From Bacteroidales bacterium (GTDB lineage Bacteria > Bacteroidota > Bacteroidia > Bacteroidales > GCA-2711565), in assembly GCA_029938505.1 (NCBI GenBank), contig JAOZUV010000176.1, positions 1-5,187 on the forward strand: 5,187 bases of DNA, given 5' to 3'. Every line of letters begins with the position of its first letter. Position 1 is the stretch's first letter. The translations under genes and the position numbers were made by a program. The notes beneath the pieces were generated by a model. That model saw nothing but the letters and a program-made list of their open reading frames with translations, did not search any database and was not told the DNA's origin. Positions 1 to 5,011 of this stretch are shown here, piece by piece.

Positions 1-341
1 CCAAAAAGTTTGGGCAAATCAAAACATGTGTTTATCGCTATGTCTAGCGACAAATCAACTAAATTTATGTATAAAAAAACATATACAAAAAAAATATTAA
101 AATATAATAGATTTCCCCCAATTCCACTACTCGAAAATAACATCCTAAAAACCTCACTAAAACTCATACTGTATAAAATTGAACAACAGCGACCTTTTTC
201 CCTTCTGGCTTTATGGTCGTGGGAGATGTTGAATTAAAGTGATACATTGATACACGACGTAGTAACCCACTACCCAACCTTATACCCAACCCTGTTTTTA
301 AAAACAACCTATTTTAACCTTACATTAGCTAAAAACCAAGC

Positions 342-379
342 ATACAAGAAATAAGTATTAAAATACGTATTTCTTGTAT
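342..379. repeat. 38-nt near-perfect palindrome
   Basis: The arms ATACAAGAAATA (342-353) and TATTTCTTGTAT (368-379) are perfect 12-bp inverted repeats. After one A/G mismatch (354/367) the inner GTAT and ATAC (355-358 and 363-366) pair again around a TTAA-type loop. No T-run follows directly on the + strand. On the - strand a T-run (GGTTTTTAG) lies about 8 nt beyond the stem. It could be an operator, a weak terminator for leftward transcription or a small palindromic element. Confidence 0.75.
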
Positions 380-423
380 TTGAACAAAAAATTTATACAG
401 CAAAAAGGTAATCAATATTTAAG

Positions 424-453
424 TATGGATCCCCGCCTTCGCGAGGATGACAG
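424..453 (-). repeat. REP-like palindromic element, copy 1
   Basis: These 30 nt are the exact reverse complement of 4900-4929. Read on the - strand the element begins CTGTCATCCTCGCG and ends GGGGATCCATA. ATCCTCGC, loop GAAG, GCGGGGAT forms an 8-bp stem containing one T-G wobble. Its GC content stands out in this AT-rich window. The form (GTCATyCC, GC hairpin, GGrATCC) matches the widespread REP/MITE-like family known from many bacteria. It lies about 120 nt beyond the stop of the methyltransferase gene, on that gene's transcribed strand. Confidence 0.85.
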
Positions 454-487
454 TAGATATAAGGATGACGAAAAACACGAGGATAAC
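444..487. repeat. three AGGATGAC units at 18-nt spacing
   Basis: AGGATGAC occurs at 444-451 (inside the REP-like element) and at 462-469, and AGGATAAC at 480-487, exactly 18 nt apart each time. The flanks are weakly alike (CGAGGATGACA, AAGGATGACG, CGAGGATAACA). They look like partial or decayed copies of the outer arm of the REP-like element. Confidence 0.6.
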
Positions 488-498
488 AAATAACCGTA

Positions 499-521
499 GA
501 GACGTCGATTCATCGCGTCTC
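499..521. repeat. GC-rich hairpin (GAGACG...CGTCTC)
   Basis: GAGACG (499-504) pairs with CGTCTC (516-521). Inside, after a bulged T505, CGA (506-508) pairs with TCG (513-515) around TTCA. The sequence resembles a dispersed GAGACGCGATGAATCGCGTCTC-type palindrome that I recall from several bacterial groups. It lies 50-75 nt beyond the methyltransferase stop, so it would form a hairpin in that mRNA. No T-run follows, so it is not a classical terminator. Confidence 0.55.
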
Positions 522-572
522 AGCAATAAATAATAATATACTTTCGAGTTTAAAATTTCGAATTTCGAGTTT

Positions 573-1712
573 TTATAAAACAAACCTATGAATCGCCCTC
601 CCCACAGCCTGATTATCCCGACCATATTTAAGAACCTTAACCTTCCCATTCGGAGATAACGGAGTTAGCTCAAAACCTAAATCAAGAATACTTAAAACAG
701 CGTCCTTCATATGAACCTCAAGACCATCCTTTAACTTAAAATAAGGAAGTGCAATCACAACAGGAACTTTCACTTTTGCCTTTTTTAATGATTTAAAGAA
801 ATCAATATAAAGAGGAGTTAATTCTTTAGCAAGAGCCTCAGCCTCATCTTTCTCAAGAAACGTTTTTTGTGGAGGTCCTAAATACCCCTCACATGCAATT
901 GCATCAAACTGCTTAACATGAAGTGGACTAGTTGCATCATGAACAAATAAGTCAGCATTTTTAGTTGCTCTAAATTGATCTTTTGTCCAATTAATATTCC
1001 TTTCAGCACCCTCCAAAGTTCTCTCATTAATATCAGACCCAAGCATATCATTCCCCATCAAAAGCCCCTCCATCACAAGCACTCCCCCACCACAAAACGC
1101 ATCCCAAATTGTTCCGGTTTTACCGGTTAAATTAATTAGAATCTGAGCAAGTTTTGGCGGAAGCATACCAACATACATACTTCGAAACGGCTTATCAAAA
1201 TCTCTAATTGAATAAGAGTCAATATCCTGCATAGCAATTGTCTTTGCAATAACAAAGCTATCAACACCTCTAATTATACAAAGCTCAACACCTTTTTTAG
1301 AAAACCCCTTATATTGGGCGGCAGTAATATTTTTGAAATCATTATTAGTAAAACGAGCGCTTACACTTTTCTCTTTTAATCCTTTACGAGCCCCAATTAC
1401 AAGTGTTTTTAAATTAATTTCAGGCCAATCATAAACACTTAATCCAAAATTCAATTTCGTTCCTTCACTACAAGATTCAAGTTGTTCAATTATTTTGTTC
1501 AATAAAGAGTTTTTATCGGTTTCACAAACAACCTTAGCAACCTTTATGGAACCACCAAGCTTATCAAACTCTTCCTGATTAATCTCTCTATTGGTTTCCA
1601 TCGCAACAAATTCAGTACCGATAGTTTTAAATTTAGCATCAGAATAACGCATATAAAGCTCAGCAATAGAGAGTTTACGATCCTTGCCAAGAATGAAGAT
1701 GTATGTTGACAT
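573..1712 (-). CDS. THUMP/Trm11-like RNA (tRNA guanine-N2) methyltransferase
   Basis: The 379-residue protein is laid out like Trm11 and archaeal TrmG10 (COG1041). A THUMP-like RNA-binding N-terminal part (about residues 1-165) is followed by the family linker RDFDKPFRSMYVGMLPPKLA (170-189) and a Rossmann-type SAM-dependent methyltransferase domain. Motif I is WDAFCGGG (203-210), the ribose-binding acid is D227 in GSDIN, and HDA (258-260) fits motif III. Known relatives make N2-methylguanosine at tRNA position 10; this target is inferred here. The catalytic (D/N)PPY motif is replaced by C274-E275-G276-Y277-L278-G279-P280, a form I associate with bacterial members. The start is ATG 1712, the only convenient start, with no Shine-Dalgarno sequence (leader AATCTTATT). 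It is divergent from the next gene, and repeats lie downstream. Confidence 0.85.
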   Translation of the reverse strand: MSTYIFILGKDRKLSIAELYMRYSDAKFKTIGTEFVAMETNREINQEEFDKLGGSIKVAKVVCETDKNSLLNKIIEQLESCSEGTKLNFGLSVYDWPEINLKTLVIGARKGLKEKSVSARFTNNDFKNITAAQYKGFSKKGVELCIIRGVDSFVIAKTIAMQDIDSYSIRDFDKPFRSMYVGMLPPKLAQILINLTGKTGTIWDAFCGGGVLVMEGLLMGNDMLGSDINERTLEGAERNINWTKDQFRATKNADLFVHDATSPLHVKQFDAIACEGYLGPPQKTFLEKDEAEALAKELTPLYIDFFKSLKKAKVKVPVVIALPYFKLKDGLEVHMKDAVLSILDLGFELTPLSPNGKVKVLKYGRDNQAVGRAIHRFVL

Positions 1713-1734
1713 AATAAGATTATTTTAGTACAGT
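1706..1734 (+). promoter_or_regulatory. sigma70-type promoter for the 1766 gene
   Basis: A perfect -35 box TTGACA (1706-1711) is followed after 17 nt by TACAGT (1729-1734, 4 of 6 matches). Transcription would start near 1741, downstream of the GTG at 1733, which argues for ATG 1766 as the translation start. The -35 box overlaps the first codons of the divergent methyltransferase gene, so the two promoters are likely to interfere. Confidence 0.5.
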
Positions 1735-1765
1735 GTTATCTTATTTCATTTTGAATATAAAAACA

Positions 1766-2203
1766 ATGAAAAAATCAGAAATTTTAAATCTAATTATATC
1801 AATTGCACTAATTTTATCAATTGGAGTATTAAGCGGATACTCAATTGGTTATTACGAAACATCAAAAAAATCATTCCCAAACATAAAAACAATTCAAGAC
1901 ATAAACGAAGGAACCACAACAATTAAATTAATGGAAATAAAAAACGGAGAAATGATAGGAGAAATAGCAGGAAGAGACGGAAGAATAGCATATAATTCAG
2001 ATAGTATATTAACAGTAAAAAAAGGAGAAACATTCAAAATCCCACTAAACAAAATCCACCTAAAAAACTACTACATATCAAAATCAATCCCAGAAAACAT
2101 CGAATACATATCCAGCAAAAGCGGAAAATACTACTACTCAATCTTCAACAAAAAAGCATACAATTTAAGTGAGAAAAATAGAATATTATTTAAGACAAAA
2201 TAA
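1766..2203 (+). CDS. small membrane-anchored protein with degenerate Ada-like tail
   Basis: The 145-residue protein has no function I can name. After a short basic N-terminus (MKKSE) comes one hydrophobic segment (about 8-28, including LIISIALILSIGVLSG), probably an uncleaved anchor or signal, leaving some 115 mostly polar residues outside. The middle carries an ENG-like stretch (GEMIGEIAGRDGRIAYN, 61-77). The tail (YISSKSGKYYYSIFNKKAYN, 114-133, then ENRILF-like) resembles the Ada-type tail with pattern SKxGxxYhxxxC...A..I...N.I.F seen on many small CPR exported proteins. Here the Cys is lost, and the protein ends where relatives continue with eeAxxxGY. A GTG start at 1733 adds 11 residues but lies upstream of the predicted transcription start. 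There is no Shine-Dalgarno sequence. The codons are mosaic: all 22 pyrimidine-ending codons in residues 90-132 end in C. Confidence 0.75.
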   Translation: MKKSEILNLIISIALILSIGVLSGYSIGYYETSKKSFPNIKTIQDINEGTTTIKLMEIKNGEMIGEIAGRDGRIAYNSDSILTVKKGETFKIPLNKIHLKNYYISKSIPENIEYISSKSGKYYYSIFNKKAYNLSEKNRILFKTK

Positions 2204-2259
2204 GATGCAGAGAGGGCTGGGTATAAATATAAGGAATAAATATATTAAATTATCACAGA

Positions 2260-2289
2260 CGAGGATGACAAATGGATGTGAGGATGAAA
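2260..2289. repeat. decayed AGGATGAC repeat units
   Basis: CGAGGATGACA (2260-2270), identical to the arm of the REP-like element at 442-452, is followed by GAGGATGAAA (2280-2289). The GC hairpin part is missing, so these look like remnants of the same family. Confidence 0.5.
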
Positions 2290-2332
2290 AAAGTTTGAAA
2301 ATTAAAAATTAAGAAAATTGAAACTTGATTAC

Positions 2333-2368
2333 GAAAATTGCGAAAATTCCGAAAATTATGAAAATTAA
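2333..2368. repeat. 9-nt tandem array GAAAATTNN x4
   Basis: GAAAATT starts at 2333, 2342, 2351 and 2360, with variable last two bases (GC, CC, AT, AA). Looser copies lie upstream at 2297 and 2313. The array runs into the hairpin and promoter of the next gene. A matching AAAAATT array with the same 9-nt step occurs at 5061-5092 before jag. Confidence 0.7.
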
Positions 2369-2391
2369 AATTGCATTCCTATGCAATTTTT
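2367..2391 (+). terminator. perfect 10-bp hairpin with short T-run
   Basis: AAAATTGCAT (2367-2376), loop TCCT, ATGCAATTTT (2381-2390) is a perfect 10-bp inverted repeat ending in TTTTT (2387-2391). It could end transcription of the 1766 gene, though it is AT-rich and the T-run is short. It also overlaps the -35 region of the next promoter and could equally be an operator. Confidence 0.45.
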
Positions 2392-2399
2392 GGTATAAT
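2371..2399 (+). promoter_or_regulatory. extended -10 promoter for the TIM-barrel gene
   Basis: TATAAT (2394-2399) is a perfect -10 box preceded by TGG (2391-2393), giving the extended form TGnTATAAT. The -35 candidate TTGCAT (2371-2376) is weak (3 of 6) but sits 17 nt upstream. Transcription would start near 2406, leaving a leader of about 22 nt that is almost all A and lacks a Shine-Dalgarno sequence. Confidence 0.65.
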
Positions 2400-2428
2400 A
2401 TACTAGAATAAAAAATAAAAACAAAAAT

Positions 2429-3169
2429 ATGATCTCTTTACATACTGGATCTCTAAAAAAATATGGACTAAACAGAATATTTAAATTCGCCGCAGAAGCT
2501 GGTTACGAAGGAATTGAAATAGCTGTAGATAAGAACAATTACGATACACAAAACGCTGAATATATAAAAGAACTTTCATCTAAGCACAAAATTCCAATCG
2601 TAGCACTTCATTCTCCTGAAAATGGTTCAGAGAAAAGTGTAAAACATGTTACAGAGATGGCAGTTTATTTAAAATGTCCAGTTGTAGTAATTTCTCCACC
2701 AAAAATCTTTGACTTCAAATTTACAAACTGGGTTAAAAAAGAGGCAAAACTTTTAAGAAAGAAAAAAAACATACAAATCGCATTAACAAACTCTGGAGGT
2801 AAAACAATTCTTGGATTCCTACCAGAAAGATCTCTTAATAATTTAATTGATCTAAAGAAGTTTGGAATGGTTTCTTTGGATTGTTCTTCAACTGTTTCGA
2901 AAAAATGGGATTTAATCAAAACATATAAACATATTAAAAATCTTGTTGTTCATATACATTTATCAAATGTAAGAAAGCATAAAGAATATGCATCACCAAC
3001 AGATGGTATTTTACCAATCGAAAGCTTTCTTCAAAAATTAAAAGAAGAAAAATACAGCGGAGCAATAAGTGTAAGAGTTCTTCCAAAAGAATTATCTGCA
3101 GGAGATGATGATAAAGTGGCTAAAAAACTAAAAAAGATCAAGGAATTCATTGAAGAATACTATAAATAA
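2429..3169 (+). CDS. TIM-barrel protein, sugar phosphate isomerase/epimerase-like
   Basis: The 246 residues fit the xylose isomerase-like / AP endonuclease 2 TIM-barrel superfamily, at the short end of its usual 250-300. Signs are the N-terminal strand with HTGS (5-8), AAEAGYEGIEIA (21-32), VALHSP (58-63), VSLDCSS (148-154), VVHIHLSN (173-180), the G-rich turn TDGILPIESFLQKL (191-204), and YSGAISVRV (209-217). Active members bind metal through Glu in the ENH motif, Asp and His in the D..H strand, a later His and a final Glu. Here T120, R216 and an S/T stretch replace three of these, while D151, H175 and H177 remain. Catalysis is therefore doubtful and no substrate can be named. The C-terminus is Lys/Glu-rich and helical (226-246). 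The gene has its own promoter and stands alone. Confidence 0.75.
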   Translation: MISLHTGSLKKYGLNRIFKFAAEAGYEGIEIAVDKNNYDTQNAEYIKELSSKHKIPIVALHSPENGSEKSVKHVTEMAVYLKCPVVVISPPKIFDFKFTNWVKKEAKLLRKKKNIQIALTNSGGKTILGFLPERSLNNLIDLKKFGMVSLDCSSTVSKKWDLIKTYKHIKNLVVHIHLSNVRKHKEYASPTDGILPIESFLQKLKEEKYSGAISVRVLPKELSAGDDDKVAKKLKKIKEFIEEYYK

Positions 3170-3189
3170 AAGATTTTTATAAAAAGAAT

Positions 3190-3218
3190 TTGACTTTTTC
3201 CTTTATGATATATAAAAT
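3190..3218 (+). promoter_or_regulatory. promoter of the rpmH operon
   Basis: TTGACT (3190-3195, 5 of 6) is followed after exactly 17 nt by TAAAAT (3213-3218, 5 of 6). Transcription would start near 3225, about 20 nt before the rpmH ATG. No other good promoter lies before rnpA or yidC, so the three genes are probably cotranscribed from here. Confidence 0.65.
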
Positions 3219-3224
3219 ATCATA
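3204..3224. repeat. 8-bp inverted repeat centred on the rpmH -10 box
   Basis: TATGATAT (3204-3211) and ATATCATA (3217-3224) are perfect inverted repeats around ATAAA. They straddle the -10 box. A repressor site or a start-site hairpin is possible, though AT-rich palindromes also arise by chance. Confidence 0.45.
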
Positions 3225-3245
3225 GCATTTTAAGTAAATAAATCT

Positions 3246-3377
3246 ATGCTTAGTAAAGGAAATAAAAGAAAGGCACACAAACGTCACGGGTTTCTTGCTC
3301 GTATGAAAACAGTTGGTGGAGCAAAAGTTATCAGTCGTCGTCGTTCTAAGGGACGTAAGAATCTTTCTGTTGCATAA
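3246..3377 (+). CDS. rpmH: 50S ribosomal protein bL34
   Basis: The 43-residue, strongly basic protein matches bL34 of the large ribosomal subunit, which is normally 44-46 residues. The core [16 protein letters not shown] (7-22) and [13 protein letters not shown] (30-42) are the family hallmarks. The usual GR before the second basic block is GA here, and the N-terminal KRTYQPS is replaced by the short LSKGN. ATG 3246 is the only start, because a stop codon lies five codons upstream in frame. There is no Shine-Dalgarno sequence; the leader reads AAATAAATCT. It heads the conserved rpmH-rnpA-yidC-jag order, with only 2 nt to rnpA. The dnaA gene, often its neighbour, is not in the window. Confidence 0.97.
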   Translation: MLSKGNKRKAHKRHGFLARMKTVGGAKVISRRRSKGRKNLSVA

Positions 3378-3379
3378 TT

Positions 3380-3721
3380 ATGTTAAACAAAAGAAATCGA
3401 ATTTCTGATAAAAAAATAATCCAAAACCTGTTTGATAAAGGTAATCTTTATAGAGACAAATATTTTGTGTTCAAATATATAAATTCTGATTCAAAAGACT
3501 CGCAATTTGCGGTTATTGTTAGTAAAAAAATTTCTAAGAAAGCCGTAAAAAGAAATAAGATACGAAGACAAATTTTTGAAGCAATCAGACTAAATATTGA
3601 TATGGCAAACAATGTAACTGCAATAGTAATTTCTAAAGCAAGAATACAAGACGCAAAATATCAAGAAATTAATGATTCGATTGTTCAATTTTTTAATCAA
3701 ATAAAAAAATATGCAAAATAA
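3380..3721 (+). CDS. rnpA: ribonuclease P protein component
   Basis: The 113-residue basic protein is the protein subunit of RNase P, which with the RNase P RNA removes 5' leaders from pre-tRNAs. The length is typical (110-120). The family signature is clear: ISKKAVKRNKIRRQIFEAIR (51-70) contains the RNR-type helix whose R58, N59, R62 and R63 contact the RNA. The N-terminal NRISDKKIIQNLFDKG (6-21) and YFVFKY (28-33) form the start of the alpha-beta fold, and TAIVISKARI (80-89) is the late core strand. ATG 3380 follows the rpmH stop by 2 nt, suggesting translational coupling. Its last codons overlap ATG 3711, the probable original yidC start, by 11 nt. The RNase P RNA gene is not in the window. 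Confidence 0.96.
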   Translation: MLNKRNRISDKKIIQNLFDKGNLYRDKYFVFKYINSDSKDSQFAVIVSKKISKKAVKRNKIRRQIFEAIRLNIDMANNVTAIVISKARIQDAKYQEINDSIVQFFNQIKKYAK

Positions 3722-3764
3722 ATTTTTTCGTCCAATATTATTCGCATAAAGTTTTTTAATCATT
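3711..3764 (+). pseudogene. yidC: natural yidC N-terminus interrupted by TAA
   Basis: ATG 3711 is in frame with the rest of yidC and overlaps the rnpA end by 11 nt, a usual coupling. It encodes MQNKFFRPILFA, then TAA (3747-3749), then SFLIIL running into the known frame. Ignoring the stop, this is a typical YidC first membrane segment with basic flank, and the full protein would be 386 residues. A TTA (Leu) to TAA change explains it without a frameshift. Sequencing error, true nonsense mutation and readthrough cannot be separated here. Confidence 0.75.
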
Positions 3765-4871
3765 TTGCAATTCATAAACGGAAGGCAAAAAGATAATAAA
3801 TCGCAAGATGATATTGTTCTTTCAACGAAATCAAAATTAGTAATTGGAAAAGAAGTAGAAGTTGAAATCACAAACAACACAGATTCACCAATTATAATTG
3901 AAAATAACTGTCCAAACAATCCACTATCTATAGAGCAATATCAAAATGGTGAGTGGATAGAAAAATCAGTATCTATTAATGAAGAAAAATGTAATAAAGA
4001 TGATATAATTATTAATAATGGTAAAACTGAAAAAATTAAATACGGAGCATGGAATAATGAATTATTTGAAGCAACAGGAACATACAAAGTAAGCCTAAAA
4101 ACAAATATAAACGAAACAGAAAAAGAATACAGCACACAAGTAAAAATAGAAGAAGCATCTGGAATAAGAAAATTAGGAAGAACATTGTTTTATGAGCCAA
4201 TTTTTAATGGTTTAATCTTTATAGTATCCATAGTACCTGATCATGATTTAGGTCTAGCAATAATACTACTAACATTAATAATTAAATTATTACTATTAGC
4301 ACCAAATCACAAAGCGCTAAAAGCACAAAAGAAAATGAAAAATATCCAACCTCAATTGGATGCACTTAAAATTAAATATAAAAAAGATCCACAACGCCTT
4401 ACGCAAGAAACAATGGCAATATGGAAAAAGAACAAAGTAAGCCCAATGGGTAGTTGTTTACCAATGATTATCCAATTCCCTATCCTTATCTCACTATTCT
4501 ATGTAATAAAGGGTGGAATGATAAGTATTAATACAGATTTATTATATTCATCATTACAAGGTTTTGATACAACAACCATAAATACAGTTTTCTTAGGATT
4601 TTTAGATCTTACAAAAGCAAATAAAATTGTTTTACCAATCCTTATCGGAGGAATGCAATTCTTTCAAATGAAACTAACACTAGGGAAAAACCAACCAGTA
4701 ATAAAAGATGACAAAAATCCAATGGCTCACATGGGTAAAATGATGCAATATGTACTACCAGTAATGATCGCATTCTTCACAGCCACCATGCCAGCAGGAG
4801 TTGGACTATACTGGGGAACATCAACACTATTCGGAATCGGACAACAGTTCTTTGTAAATAAATCTAAATAA
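3765..4871 (+). CDS. yidC: membrane protein insertase YidC/Oxa1/Alb3
   Basis: YidC inserts and folds proteins in the cytoplasmic membrane, alone or with SecYEG. The open stretch begins at TTG 3765, giving 368 residues, but this is probably not the natural start (ATG 3711, interrupted at 3747). Residues 20-130 form a small external beta-rich, Ig-like domain (VEVEITNNTDSPIII, later TGTYKVSL) with two Cys (C49, C76), replacing the much larger periplasmic domain of Gram-negative YidC. The insertase core follows: LFYEPIFNGLIFIVSIVP (141-158), GLAIILLTLIIKLLLLAP (163-180), the cytoplasmic helical loop KAQKKMKNIQPQLDALKIKY (186-205), MGSCLPMIIQFPILISLFYV (228-247), VLPILIGGMQFF (289-300) and YVLPVMIAFFTATMPAGVGLYW (329-350). 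The groove Arg of the TLIxR motif is Lys here (K174). If translation starts at TTG, the first membrane segment is lost. Confidence 0.95.
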   Translation: MQFINGRQKDNKSQDDIVLSTKSKLVIGKEVEVEITNNTDSPIIIENNCPNNPLSIEQYQNGEWIEKSVSINEEKCNKDDIIINNGKTEKIKYGAWNNELFEATGTYKVSLKTNINETEKEYSTQVKIEEASGIRKLGRTLFYEPIFNGLIFIVSIVPDHDLGLAIILLTLIIKLLLLAPNHKALKAQKKMKNIQPQLDALKIKYKKDPQRLTQETMAIWKKNKVSPMGSCLPMIIQFPILISLFYVIKGGMISINTDLLYSSLQGFDTTTINTVFLGFLDLTKANKIVLPILIGGMQFFQMKLTLGKNQPVIKDDKNPMAHMGKMMQYVLPVMIAFFTATMPAGVGLYWGTSTLFGIGQQFFVNKSK

Positions 4872-4899
4872 GATCTACATGTCATCCTAGTGTACTAAC

Positions 4900-4929
4900 C
4901 TGTCATCCTCGCGAAGGCGGGGATCCATA
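4900..4929 (+). repeat. REP-like palindromic element, copy 2
   Basis: This is the exact reverse complement of 424-453 over 30 nt. Stem 4905-4912/4917-4924 (ATCCTCGC, loop GAAG, GCGGGGAT) forms in the yidC mRNA about 35 nt after its stop codon. No T-run follows, so it would more likely stabilise the mRNA end or slow polymerase than end transcription cleanly. Confidence 0.85.
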
Positions 4930-5011
4930 TACAATAGGATACATTAATTTGTAAAAGTATTAAGTTTGCAAAAATTAAAAATTTTCATTAGAATAAAAAA
5001 GTAAATACCAA

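Larger units (their letters stand above)
1..572. other. gene-free stretch with repeats
   Basis: I see no gene I can support here. The + strand is rich in A and C. It holds a small hairpin at 35-50 (TCGCTA, loop TGTC, TAGCGA), a 12-nt-period pair of TACCCAACC at 271-279 and 283-291, a long palindrome at 342-379, a REP-like element at 424-453 with decayed satellites, and a second GC-rich hairpin at 499-521. Frame 1 is open from the left edge to a TAA at 235-237 and then to a TAA at 352-354, but its translation is low complexity and resembles nothing I know. It could be the decayed end of a gene lying to the left. Confidence 0.6.

Noticed and set aside
10..237. 75-codon frame on the + strand starting at TTG
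   Set aside because: It has no start signal, a low-complexity Lys/Asn/Leu translation and no recognisable motif; the frame is open to the window edge, so the start is arbitrary.
185..260. tRNA or other structured RNA around the GGTCGTGGGAG stretch
   Set aside because: No cloverleaf, T-loop or CCA pattern could be folded, and no SRP, tmRNA or RNase P RNA core motif is present.
419..649. Frame on the - strand with VILAKAGIH-type ending
   Set aside because: It overlaps the methyltransferase 3' end in another frame, and its tail is simply the translation of the REP-like element, a common false gene.
2665..2919. 84-codon frame on the - strand
   Set aside because: It lies wholly inside the TIM-barrel gene, whose protein is clearly recognisable, so this is an antisense shadow.
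3174..3185. TTTTTATAAAAA after the TIM-barrel stop as a terminator
   Set aside because: It is a plain A/T palindrome with no GC stem and no following T-run.
3170..3245. Possible replication origin beside rpmH
   Set aside because: Origins often lie between rpmH and dnaA, but I found no TTATCCACA-like box and dnaA is absent; only a promoter and a small palindrome are visible.
3590..3919. 109-codon frame on the - strand
   Set aside because: It is antisense to the rnpA end and the yidC start and has no family features.
3941..4135. 64-codon frame on the - strand
   Set aside because: It is antisense to the yidC external domain, with a low-complexity Ser/Leu/Phe translation.
3711..4871. Stop codon reassignment to explain the yidC TAA
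   Set aside because: All five complete genes end in TAA at the expected family lengths, so a general TAA-to-amino-acid code does not fit; the known CPR recoding concerns TGA.
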